A stretch of 64,000 nt of DNA from Mercurialis annua (taxonomy: Eukaryota; Streptophyta; Magnoliopsida; Malpighiales; Euphorbiaceae). Shown here one piece after another: positions 22,794-35,092 of the stretch. The stretch spans positions 28,956,501 to 29,020,500 of the forward strand of contig NC_065574.1 of assembly GCF_937616625.2 (NCBI RefSeq), written 5' to 3'. The position numbers and the translations under genes are program-made. The number at the start of each line of letters is the position of its first letter. Position 1 is the first letter of the stretch. The notes beneath the pieces are model-generated. The model was not told where the DNA came from and did no database searches. It saw nothing but the letters and a program-made list of their open reading frames with translations.

Positions 22794-23117
22794 ATTGTAA
22801 ATACTTTGTTTTTGGGTTTTACAATCAGATCATGATATATTGATATTTGTTTCATAGAAGCCCTTGTTTTATTCTTGTATTCAAATTGAATGCTTTTCAC
22901 TTATCAACGATCTGATCAATCTTTGTGGCATGCTAGTAATTAGGATTTAAAAGACTTAATCTTTTAGGTTCTATTTACACTTGATCTTTATAATCTGATC
23001 TAGAGTGATCCTAGGGTTTTGAATCAGAAAGGTATTGGGTTTTTAGGTTAGTGATTATATGGGTTCTTGGACGTTGCATTAAGGGTTCGTATAGCCTATC
23101 GCTGAAGGTTCGTATCA
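22794..23117 (+). mobile_element. 3' LTR of element A, truncated at its 5' side
   Basis: Aligns with 10041-10364 over its full length with about 16 mismatches and ends in the same CGTATCA, directly followed by satellite. Its first ~300 bp, together with the rest of pol of element A and that element's polypurine tract, are missing. The right flank CTCTTTAACGCG continues the satellite exactly where the left flank CTCAAGT stopped before 9737, so no target duplication is visible. Confidence 0.88.
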
Positions 23118-26100
23118 CTCTTTAACGCGTCGTTCCGATTACCTAAGCACGGTTCGGTTATATTACATAAAGTGTGCGTTAAAAGTGATGCTAGATTAGT
23201 ATGTCGCTTCACAAGTCTATTTAACGCGTCATTCCGAATACCTATGAATGGTTAGGTTATATTATGCAAAGTGTGCGTGGAAAGGGAAGCTATATAAGTA
23301 TGACGCGTCACAAGTCTCTTTAACGTGTCGTTCCAATTAGCTATGCATGGTTAGGTTATATTACACAAAGTGTGCGTTAAAGTGACGTTATATAAGTATG
23401 TCGCATCTCAAGTCTCTTTTACGCGTCGTTCCGATTACCTAAGCATGGTTTGGTTATATTACGCAAAGTGTGCATTAAAAGTGACGTTAGATTAGTATGT
23501 CGCGTCTCAAATACCTTTAACGCGTCGTTCTGATTACCTAAGCATGGTTAGGTTATATTATGCTGTGTGCGTTAAAAGTGACGCCTTATTAGTATGTCGC
23601 GTTTCAATTCTCTTTAACGCGTCGTTCCGAGAACCTAACCATGGTTAGGTTATACTACGCAAAGTATACGTCAAAATTGATGCTAGTATGCCGCGTCACA
23701 AGTCTCTTTAACGTGTCATTTCGATTACCTAAGCATGGTTAGGTTACATTACGCAAAATGTGCATTAAAAGTGACACTAAATTAGTATGTCGCCTCACAA
23801 GTCTCTGTAACGCGTCGTTCTGATTACCTAACAATGGTTAGGTTATATTACGTAAAGTGTGCGTGAAAAGTGACGCTATATAAGTATGTCGTGTCACAAG
23901 TCTCTTTAACGCGTAGTTTCGATTACCTAAGCATGCTTAGGTTATATTACGCAGAGTGCGCGTTATAAGTGACTATAGATTAGTATGTCGCGTCGCAAGT
24001 CTCTTTAACGCGTCGATTCGATTATAATACTTATGTCGCGTCACAAGTCTCTCTAACGCGTCGTTCCGATTATCTAAGCATGGTTTCGTATAGTACGCAA
24101 AGTGTGCGTGAAAAAGATCAATAGATTAGTATGTTGAGTCTTAAGTCTCTTGAACGCGTCGTTCCGATTACCTAAGAATGTTTAGGTTATATTATGCAAA
24201 GTTTGCGTGAAAAGTGACGCTAGATTAGTATATCCCGTCTCAAGTGCTGTAACGCGTCGTTTCGATTCCCATGCATATGTGGCGTCACAAGTCTCTCTAA
24301 CGCGTTGTTCCGATTACCTAAGCCTTGTTAGGTTAAAGTACGCAAAGTGTGCGTGAAAAGTAACAATATATTTGTATGTCGCGTCTCAAGTCTCTTTAGC
24401 GCGTTGTTCCGATTACCTAAGCATGGTTAGGTTATATTACGCAAAGCGTGCGTGAAAAGTGACGCTAGATTAATATGTCGCGTCTCAAGTCTATTCAATG
24501 CGTCGTTCCGATTACCTAATTATGGATAGGCTATATAATGCAAAGTGTACGTGAAAAGTGACGCTAGACAAGTATGTCGCGTCACAAGTCTCTTTAACGC
24601 GTTGTTCTGATTACCTAAGCATGGTTAGGTTATATTACGCAAAGTGTGCATGAAAATTGACGCTAGATAATGTCGCGTATCAAGTCTGTTTAACGCATTG
24701 TTCCGATTACAAAAGCATGGTTAGGTTATATTACACAAAGCGTGTGTAAAAAGTGACGCTAGATTATTATATCGCGTCTCAAGTCTCTTTAACGCGACGT
24801 TCCGATTACCTATGTATGGTTATTATATTACTTAAAGAGTGCATAAAAAGTGACGTTAGATTAGTATGTCACGTCTCAAGTCTCTTTAACGCATCTTTTT
24901 GATTACCTAAGCATTGTTAGGTTACATATGCAAAGTGTGCATGAATAGTGACGCTAGATTTGTGTGGCGCGTCTCAAGTCTCTTTAACGCATCATTTCGA
25001 TTACCATGCTTATGTCGCGTCACAAGTCTCTCAAACACGTCGTTCTGATTACCTAGGCATTGTTAGGTTATATTACACAAAGGGCGCGTGAAAAGTGACG
25101 CTAGATTAGTATGTCGCATCTCAGTTCTCTTCAACGCGTTGTTCTGATTATTTAGGCATGGTTTTGCTATATTAAGCAAAGCGTGTGTGAAAAGTGATGC
25201 TAGATTAGTACGTGGCATCTCAAGTCTGTTTAAAACGTCGTTCTGATTACCTAAGCATGATTAGGTTATATTACGCAAAGTGTGCGTGAAAAGGGACGCA
25301 AGATTAGTATGTCGCGTCTTAATTCTCTTTAACGCGTTGTTCCGATTACCTAAGCATGGTTATGCTATATTACGCAAAGTGTGCATAACAACTGACGCAA
25401 GATTTGTATGGCGCTTCTCAAGTCACTTTAACTCGTCGTTTTGATTACCATGATTACGTCGCGTCATAAGCCTCTCTAACGCGTCGTTTCGATTACCTAG
25501 CCATGGTTAGGTTATATTACGCAAAGGGTGCGTGAAAAGTGATGCTAGATTAGTTTGTCGCGTCTCAATTCTCTTTAACGCGTTGTTCCGATTACCTAAG
25601 CATGCTTAGGTCATACTATGCAAAGCGTGCATGAAAAGTGACGCTAGATAATGTCGCGTCTCAAGTCTGTTTAACGCGCATGGTTAGGTTATATTACACA
25701 AAGTGTGCATGAAAGTGACGCTAGATAAGTATGTCGCGTTCTCTTTAACGCGTCGTTCTGATTACCTAAGCATGCTTAGGTTATATTACGCAAAGAGTGC
25801 GTGAAAAGTGACACTAGATTAGTATGTCGCGTCTCAAGTCTCCTTAACGAGTCGTTCGGATTACCCAAGAATGGTTAGGTTATATTACACAATGTGTGCG
25901 TAAAAAGTGACGCTAGATTAGTATGTTGCGTCACAAGTCTCTCTAATGCGTCGTTCCGATTACCTAAGCATGGTTAGGTTATACTACGCGAAGTGTGCGT
26001 CAAAAGTAACAATAGATTAGTATGTCGCGTCTGAAGTCTCTTTAACGCATCATTCCGATTACCTAAGCATGGTTAGGTTACATTATGTAAAGTGTGCGTG

Positions 26101-26212
26101 AAAAAGTGATGCTAGATTAGTATGGCGCATCTCAAGTCTCTTTAACGCGTCGTTTCGATTACCATGCTTATGTCGCGTCATAAGTATCTCAAACGCGTCG
26201 TTCCGATTACCT
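23118..26212 (+). repeat. satellite block 2, forward orientation
   Basis: About 31 units, mostly long. Short units start near 24012, 24262, 24998, 25440 and 26155. The first units carry the TATATAAG variant (about 23290, 23390, 23877) that also marks the block ending at 9736, which supports one array split by element A. It ends in GATTACC at the copia LTR fragment. No genes. Confidence 0.94.
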
Positions 26213-26298
26213 ATGATCAACTTTAGGATCCAGATTGTTGGAATTTCGATTTGAGTTGAAATATATGATCCGTAACCGGGCCTCCCTCTGCGCCAACA
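26213..26298 (+). mobile_element. terminal 86 bp of an Angela-like copia LTR
   Basis: Matches about 4354-4440 (ATGATCAACTTTAGGATCC, TGTTGGAATTTCGAT, GCGCCTC-like, CCAACA end) with roughly 85-90% identity by eye. It has a clean LTR terminus on the right and is cut on the left inside the satellite. It abuts the caulimovirid-like relic with no spacer. Confidence 0.85.
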
Positions 26299-28410
26299 AT
26301 AAACTATGTGGACCAGACTCCTCTTCTTCAGAAAATAAGGATTCAATATCAGCATCATCAAGATCAACTGAAGTCATTTGCCGGATTTTCTGAATAAGTT
26401 TTGAAGAATGTTTTGCTTTAGTAGGACAACTTTTTGCAAAGTGACCTTCTTTTCCACATAGGAAGCACTTATTTGATTTTGTCCTTCCTCAGAACTTCTT
26501 CTTCTTAAAATAGCGCCATCTTTTGGAAGATCGGTTATGGAACCTTTTCTGTCCTTTCATCTTGAAGGAATGGCTCTTCTTCTTTGACGGAAAAGTGCAT
26601 GATGTAGAGGAAGAATCACATTTGACCATTAGATCCGGTCTGTTTCATGATAACTTCATCAATGGATTCTTCTGTCTTGAAAAATACATATTGAAGACCT
26701 TTTTCCGTTCACATAGTTGAGATAAAGCTCTGAGCATAATTTGATAGACTTCTTTAAGACTAAGATCATTTATTTTCTTATCTGTCTGCTGGATCAGAGT
26801 GAACATCCTGGTAGACAATAATTATGGCAAAGAGTCAAAAAAGGCTTGCTTTAAATCAGGATTGTTGTTGCCAAAATGACGATAAAATCTCTTAGAGATT
26901 CTCTGAAAGTGAATATCAAGATCTCTTTTCTTTAAAGAGAAACACTTCATTTGATAGAACTCTTTTCGTGCAATCTCCTGATCATCATTGATTTTTCCCC
27001 AGAATTCATTATAAATACATCCCAAGAACGTTGTAGCCGTCGGTGCATTTATAAGAGTAAACCTGGATTCTTGAGGTAATCCATTAAACCAATCTTGTAA
27101 CTTACAGTGAATCTAGAGCAGAAAAACTGGAGGATATCATGAAGAACAACATTTGGTTTAAGCAGTTGACTTTCCAGCCAAGCACTGAACTCTTGAATTC
27201 TATCCCTATATTGGGAAGGAGGGATATTATCTAAGGTAAAGAATAATCGAGTAGCTTTATCATGTGGTTAGTGGACTGGAGAATTCGAAGTTATTTGCAT
27301 CATTATCATCTTCTGTAGGTTCTTCATAATAAGATTGCTGAGAAGTACTCGGTGGTGCTGCCATGAATTGTATCTGATCCTCACTATCTGAGTCAAAACT
27401 ACTCAGACTTTCGAATTTGTTAGATGAAGATGATTTTGTATCAATCTGACCAATATCAAAAGTAGGCATCTTGTTGGTGGCACAAGTCTGAAGAAAATTC
27501 TAGATCAAATTGACCATCATAGTATCATAGGTGGGAAAAGGGGTTTTTGGTTTAGTATCTTGATCGGCAGAGTCAACCAAAGATGAAGATATTGTTTTGG
27601 TGGAGGGAAATTTGCCTTTTCAAAGCCTTTTATTAAACAATTCTCTTTCAAGACCAAGACTTCTAAGCTCATCTTCAGAAGACATTTTAAGCTCATAGAC
27701 ACGGTTATTTGTGGTAGTTGGTAAGGAAGATTCTGTGTATAGAAGGAGGGAAAAGGGTTTATGGGATCTGATGTATCTATAGAAGAAGATCTTTGTTTCA
27801 GATGTTTTTCAAGGGCTTGAATGTCCGCCTTCAATCTGCCTATTTCCAATCTCCTTAGCACCAAGAGAATTTAAAGATAATTTTTGAATTAACACCTTCA
27901 TCTCATCTTGGCTTGCTTGAACTTTGCTTTGAAGACCAGCGATTCGATTTTTGATATCTTTCTTAAACTTGTCATCAATATCACTAAGTTTAAGAGAGAC
28001 TTGATCGATCTTTCCTTCAAGCTTAGTGAGCTTTTAATTCTGAGCAATAGCATTATGTGTTTGCCAGTTCAAGACTGCTTCTGCTTGAGAAACCTGTTTG
28101 AGTGTACCATCTGGCTTGACAGTGGAGGGATTTTGTATAAATGGGGCTGATTTGATGGGTTGGTTAGAGGTTAAGGTTTCTGGTAAAGGAGGGTATTCCT
28201 TTTCATATGAAAGGGATTGAAACATACAGGTTTGAGGGATTTTTGTCACAATAGGGTTTCTCTGTATTGCTTCTTCCTTCCTTATCCATTTCAGGGCTTT
28301 TTTGTAGCAAGGAAGTGATGGTGATGTTTTTGGTGGTTTAGGTGGATTATGACAGGGTGAGTTTAATGATTATTACAGGGTGAGTATGAAACTAAATAAT
28401 CATATTTTTG
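26299..28410 (-). pseudogene. endogenous caulimovirid-like coat-protein-region fragment
   Basis: Reverse-strand coding relic of one long polyprotein segment, split by stops and frameshifts into pieces at about 28249-28034, 27864-27517, 27469-27260 and 27025-26822. In order it shows a Pro-rich stretch, a charged coiled-coil-like stretch (about 28030-27870), Ser/Asp-rich linkers, a block ending LKQAFFDSLP, a basic Lys/Arg-rich stretch, and a CX2CX4HX4C zinc knuckle at 26428-26469 followed by an acidic tail. This order resembles the coat-protein part of petuvirus- or florendovirus-like endogenous pararetroviruses. Movement protein, protease, RT and RNase H are absent. The class is inferred from memory; a gag-like host-genome relative is possible. 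Confidence 0.6.
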
Positions 28411-31400
28411 TTGTCGCGATTACATAAGAATGGTTAAGTTATATTACGCAAAATTCTGCGTAAAAGGTTACGGTAGATTAGTATGTCGCGTCACAAGTCT
28501 CATTAACGCGTTGTTACGATTACCTAAGGATGGTTAGGTTATATTACGCAAAGTATGCGTAAAAAGTAACACTAGATTGGTATGTCGCATCTCAAGACTC
28601 TTTAACGCGTCCTTTCGATTACCATGCTTATGTTACATTGCAAGTCAATCTCACACGTCGTTCCGATTATCTAAGCATGGTTAGGTTATATTACGCAAAG
28701 TGTGCGTGAAAAGTGACAATAGATTTGTATGTCGCGTCTCAAGTCTCATTAACGCGTCGTTACGATTATCTAAGGATGGGTAGGTTATTTTACGCAAATT
28801 GTGCATGAAAAGTGACGCTAGATTAGTCTTTTGCGTCTAAGTCTCTTAAGTTGTCGTTCCGATTACGTAGGCATGGTTAGGTTATTACGCAACGTGTGCG
28901 TGAAAAGTGACAATAGATTAGCATGTGGCGTCTTAAGTCTCTTTAACGCGTCGTTCCGATTACCAAAGTATGGTTAGTTTATTTTACGCGAAGTGTGCAT
29001 GAAAAGTGACACTAGATTAGTATGTCGTGTCTCAAGTTTCTTTAACGCGTGTTCCGATTACCTAAGCATGGTTTGATATATTACGCAAAGTGTGTGTGAA
29101 AGTGACGCTAGATTTGTATGTCCCGGCTACAGTCTATTTAATGCTAGATTTGTATGTCGCGTCTCAAGTCTCTTTAATGCGTCGTTCCGATTACCTAAGC
29201 ATGGTTAGGTAATTGGTATATCGTGTCTCAATTCTTTTTAACGTGTCGTTCCGATTACCTAAGCATGGTTTGGTTATATTACGCAAAGTGTGCGTTAAAA
29301 GTAACAATAGATTACTATGTCGCGTCTCATGTCTCTCTAACGCGTCGTTTCGATTACCTAAGCATGATTTGGTTATATTACGCAAAGTGTGCGTGAAAAG
29401 TGTCTTTAACCCGTTGTTTCGAATACCATACTTATGTCGCGTCACAAGTCTCTCTAACGCGTCGTCCGAATTACCTAAGCATGGTTAGGTTATATAAAAG
29501 TGTGTGTTAGAAGTGACGCTAGATTACTATGTCGCGTCACAAGTCTCTTTAACGCGTCGTTCCAATTACCTAATCATTGTTAGGTTATATTAACCAAAGT
29601 GTGCGTCAAAGTGACGCTAGATTAGTATGTCATGTCTCTAGTCTCTTTAACTCGTCGTTTCGATTACCATGCTTATGTCGCGTCACAAGTGTCTCTAACG
29701 TGTCGTTCCGATTACCTAATCATGGTTAGGTTATATTACGCAAAGTGTGCGTTAAAATTTACGGTAGAGTAATATGTCGCTTCACAAGTCACTTTAAGCA
29801 TCGTTCTTTTTACCTAAGCATGGTTAGGTTATATTATGCAAAGTGTGCGTGAAAGGTGACGCTAGATTAGTATGTTACATCTCAAGTCTCATTAACGCGT
29901 TGTTCTGATTAAGTAAGCATGGTTAGGTTATATTACGCAAAGTGTGCGTGAAAAAAGACGCTATATTAGTTTGTCGCGTCTCAAGTCTCTTTAACGCGTT
30001 GTTCCGATTAACTAAGCATGGTTAGGTTATATTACGCAAAGTGTGCATGAAAAGTGACGTTAGATTAGTTTGTCGCGTCTCAAGTATCTTTAACGCGTTT
30101 TTCCGATTAACTAAGCATGGTTAGGTTATATTACGCAAAGTTTTCGTGAAAAGTGACACTAGATTTGTATGTCACGTCTAAAGTCTCTTTAACGCGTCGT
30201 TTCATTACTATTCTTATGTCGCGTCACAAGACTCTTTAACCCATCGTTCCAATAACCTAAGCATGGTGTGTTTATATTACGCAAAGTGTGCGTGAAAAGT
30301 GAAATAGATTAGTATGTCGCGTCTCAAGTCTTTTTGACGCATCGTTCTGATTATCTAAGCATGGTTAGGTTATATTAGGCAAAGTGTGCTTGAAAAGTGA
30401 CGCTAGATTAGTATGTTGCGTCTAAAGTGTCTTTAACCCGTCGTTTCGATTACCATGCTTATGTCCGTCACAAGTCTCTCTGACGCGTCGTTCCGATTAC
30501 CTAATCATGGATATGTTATATTACGCAAAGTGTGCGTTAAGAATGACGCTAGATTACAATGTCGAGTCAAAAGTTTCTTTTTCGCGTCGTTTTGATTACC
30601 TAAGAATGGTTAGGTTATATTACTGAAAGTGTGCGTGAAAAGTGACTCTAGATTAGTATGTCGCATCTCAAGTCTCTTTAACTCGTCGTTTCGATTACCA
30701 TGCTTATGTCACGTCAGAAGTCTCTCCAACGCGTCATTCTGATTACCTAAACATGGTTAGGTTATATTATGCAAAGTGTGCGTGAAAAGTAACGCTAGAT
30801 TAGTATGTCGCATCACAAGTCTCATTAACGGGTCGTTTCGATTACCTAACAATGGTTAGATTATATACGCAAAGTGTATGTAAAAAGTGACGCTAAATTA
30901 ATATGTCGCGTCTCAAGTCTCTTTAACGCGTCGTTTTGATTACCATGCTTATGCCGCGTCACAAGTCTCTCTAATGCGTCATTCCGATTACCTAAGCATG
31001 GTTAGGTTATATTACGCAAAGTGTGCGTTATAAGTGACATTAGATTAGTATGTCGCGTCTCATGTCTCTTTAACGCGTTGTTCCGATTATCTAAGCATGG
31101 TTAGGTTATATTATGCAAGGAGTGTGTAAAAAGTGACGTTAGATTAGTATGCCACGTCTCAAGTCTCTTTAACGCGTCGTTTTGATTACCTAACCATTGT
31201 TAGGTTATATTACGCAAAGTGTGCGTAAAAAGTGACGCTTGATTAGTATGTTGCATTTGCAAGTCTCTTTAACGCGTCGTTCTGAACACCTAAGCATGGT
31301 TAGGTTATATTACACAAAGTGTGCGTGAAAAGTGAAGCTAGATTAGTATGTCGCGTCTAAAGTCTCTTTAAGGCATCGTTTCATTAACATTCTTATTTCG

Positions 31401-34400
31401 CGTCACAATTCTATCTAACGCATTGTTCTAATTACCTAAGCATGGTTAGTTTATATTAGGCAAACTATGCGTGAAAAGTGAAATAGATTAGTGTGTCGCG
31501 TCTCAAGTCTTTTTGACGCGTAGTTCCGATTACCTAAGCATGGTTAGGTTAAATTACGCAAAGAGTGCGGAAAAAGTGATGCTAGATTGGTATGTCGCGT
31601 CTCAAGTCTCCTTATCGCGTCTCAAGTCTTTTTAACATGTCGTTCCGATTACCTAGCATGGTTAGGTTATATTCCGCAAAGTGTGCGTTAATAGTGACAA
31701 TAGATTAGTATGCCGCGGCTCATGTCTCTTTAACGCGTCATTTCGATTACCTAAGCATGGTTAGGTATAGAGAAAAGTGACGCTAGATTAGTATGTCGCG
31801 TCACAAGTCTCTCTAACACGTCGTCCCGATTACCTAAGCATGGTTTGGTTATATTACGCAAAGTGTACGTTAAAAGTGACGTTAGATTATTATGTCGCGT
31901 CACAAGTTTCTTTAATGCGTCGTTCCGATTACCTTAAGCGTTGTTAGGTTATATTAAGCAAAGTGTGCGTGAAATGTAAATTTAGATTAGTATGTCATGT
32001 CTCAAGTCTCTTTAACGCGTCGTTTCGATTACCATGATTAAGTCGCATCACAAGTCTCTCTAACACGTCGTTCTGATTACCTAAGCATGGTTAGTTTATA
32101 TTATGGAAAGTGTGCGTTAAAAGTGAAGCTAGATTACTTTGTCGCGTCACAAGTGTCTCTAACGCGTCGTTCCGATTACCTAATCATGGCTAGGTTATAT
32201 TACACACAAAGTGTGCGTTATAATTTACGGTAGAGTACTATGTCTCGTCACAAGTCACTTAAACGCGTCGTTCTGATTACCGAAGCATGGTTAGGTTATA
32301 TTACGTAAAATGTTCATGAAAAGAGACGCTAGTTTAGTATGTTGAGTCTCAAGTCTCTTTAACGCGTTGTTCCAATTAACTAAGCATGGTCAGGTTATAT
32401 TACGCAAAGTGTGCGTGAAAAGAGACAGTAGATTAGTTTGTCGCGTCTCAATTCTCTTTAACGCGTTGTTTTGATTACATAAGCATGGTTAGGTTATATT
32501 AAGTAAAAAGTGTTTGAAAAATGACGCTAGATTAGTATGTCGCGTCTCAACTCTCTTTAACGCGTCGTTTCGATTACCATGCTTATGTCGCGCCACAAGT
32601 CTCTCTAACGCGTCGTTCTGATTACCTATGCATGGTTAGGTTACGCAAAGTGTGCCTGAAAAGTGACGATAGATTAGTATGTCGGGTCTCAAGTCTCTTT
32701 AACTCGTCGTTCCGATTACCTAAGTATTGTTACGGTACGCAAAGTGTGCGTAAAAAGCGACGCTAGATTAGTATGTCGCGCCTCAAGTCTCTTTAATGCG
32801 TCGTTTTGATTACTATGCTTATGTCGCGTCATAAGTCTATTTAACGCGTCGTTCCGATTACCTAAGCATGATAAGGTTATATTACGCAAAGTGTGCGTGA
32901 AAAATGATGCTAGATTATAATATCGCGTCTCAAGTATCTTTAATGCTTCGTTTCGATTACCATGCTCATGTCGCGTCACATGACTCTATATTACTATGTC
33001 GCATCACAAGTCTCTTTTTCGCGTCGTTCCGATTACCCATGGTTAGGTTATATTACGCAATGTGTGCTTGAAAAGTTACGCTAGATTAGTATGTCACGTC
33101 TCAAGTCTCTATAACGCGTCGTTTTGATTACCATGCTTATGTCGCGTCATAAGTCTCTCAAATGCGTAGTTCCGATTGCCTTAGCATGGTTAGGCTATAT
33201 TATGCAAAGTGTGCGTGAAAAGTGACGCTAGATTAGTATGTCGAGTCTCGAGTCTCTCTTTAATGCGTCGTTTCCATTACCACGCTTATGTCATGTCACA
33301 AATCTCTATAAAGCGTCTTTCTGATTGCCTAAGAATTGTTAGGTTATATTATGCAATGTGTGCGTTAATAGTGACGCTAGATTAGTATGTCCCATCCCAA
33401 GTCTCTTTTACACGTCGTTACGATTACCTAAGCATGGTTAGGTTATATTACGCAAAGTGTGCATGAAAAGTGACGCTACATTAGTATGTCGCGTCTCAAG
33501 TATCTTTAATTCATCGTTGCGATTACCATTCTTATGTCGTCACAAGTCTCTCTAACGCGTCGTTTCGATTACCTAACATGGTTAGGTTATACTACGGAAA
33601 GTGTGCGTTAAAAGTGACGCTAGATTACGATGTCGCATCAAAAGTCTCTTTAACGCGTTGTTCCGATTACCTAAGCATGGTTAGGTTATATTACGGAAAA
33701 TGTGCATTAAAAGTAACGCTAGATTATTATGTCCCATCAAAAGACTCTTTTAGCATGTTGTTTTAATTACATTAGCATGGTTAGGTTATATTACGCAAAG
33801 TGTGCGTGAAAAGTGACACAAGATTAGTATGTAGCGTCACAAGTCTTTTTAACGCGTCTCAAGTGTCTGCAACGCGTCGCTTCGATTACCATGCTTATGT
33901 CGCGTCACAAGTCTCTCTAACGCGTCGTTCCGATTACCTAAACATGGTTAGGTTATACTACGGAAAGTGTGCGTTAAAAGTAACGCTACATTAATATGTC
34001 GCATCACAAGTCTCTTTAACACGTCGTTCGGATTACCTAAGCATGGTTAGGTTATATTACGCAAAGTGTGCGTGAAAAGTGAAGCTAGATTATATTCTGA
34101 TGACCTAAGCATGGTTAGGTTATATTATGAAAAGTGGGCGTGAAAAATGAGGCTAGATTAATATGTCGCGTCTCAAGTCTCTTTAATGTGTCTTTTCGAT
34201 TACCATGCTTATGTCGCGTCACAAGTCTCTCTAACGCGTCGTTCCGATTACCTAAGCATGGTTAGGTTATATTAAGGAAAGTGTGCGTTAAAAGTGACGC
34301 TAGATTACTATGCCGCATCACAAGTCTCTTTTACGCGTCGTTCCGATTACCTAGTATGGTTCGGTTATATTACGCAAATTGTGCTTGAAAAGTGACGTTA

Positions 34401-35092
34401 GATTAATATGTCGCTTCTCAAGTGTCTATAATGCGTCATATCGATTGCCATGAATATGTCGCGTCACAAGCCTCTCTAACGCGTCGTTCCGATTACCTAA
34501 GCATGGTTAGCCTATATTATGCAATGTGTGCATGAAAAGTGACGCTAGATTAGTAAGCTGCATCCTAAGTCTCTTTAACGCGTCGTTTCGATTACCATGC
34601 TTATGTTGGGTCACAATTCTCTCTAACACGTCGCTCAGATTACCTAAAAATGGTTAGGTTATATTACGCAAAGTGTGCGTTAAAAGTGACGCTAGATTAG
34701 TCTGTCCTGTCACAAGTCTCTTTAACGCGTCGATCCGATTTCCTAAGCATGGTTAGGTTATATTACGCAAAGTATGCTTAAAAAGTGACGCTTGATTTGT
34801 ATGTCGCGTCTCACGTCTCTTTAATGCATCGTTTTCGATTACCTTGCTTATGTCGCGTCACAAGTCTCTCTAATGCGTTGTTCCGATTAACTAAGCATGC
34901 TTAGGTTATATTACGGAAAGTGTGCATTAAAAGTGACGCTAGATTAATATGTCGCGTCACAAGTCTTTTTAACGCGTCGTTCCAATTACTTCAGCATGGT
35001 TAGATTATGTTACGCAAAGTGTGCATGAAAAGTGATGTTAGCTTAGTATGTCGCGTCTCAAGTCCTTTTAACACGTCGCTTCGATTACCATT
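28411..35092 (+). repeat. satellite block 3a, forward orientation, rich in short units
   Basis: Long and short units alternate often. A clean example is a short unit at 30938-30985 (48 bp) followed by a long unit at 30986-31084 (99 bp). Short units carry GATTACCATGCTTATGTC and are usually preceded by CGTCGTTTC rather than CGTCGTTCC, and followed by CTCTCTAACG rather than CTCTTTAACG, so the L-S pair has its own diagnostic bases. Some units are truncated (for example around 29120-29220 and 31740-31790). It ends at a head-to-head switch in ACCATTC/TTTGCATAATATAACC. No genes. Confidence 0.94.

Noticed and set aside
26083..26367. A reverse open frame spanning satellite, copia LTR tip and caulimovirid-like relic
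   Set aside because: It crosses two insertion boundaries and most of it matches no protein. A chance frame over junctions.
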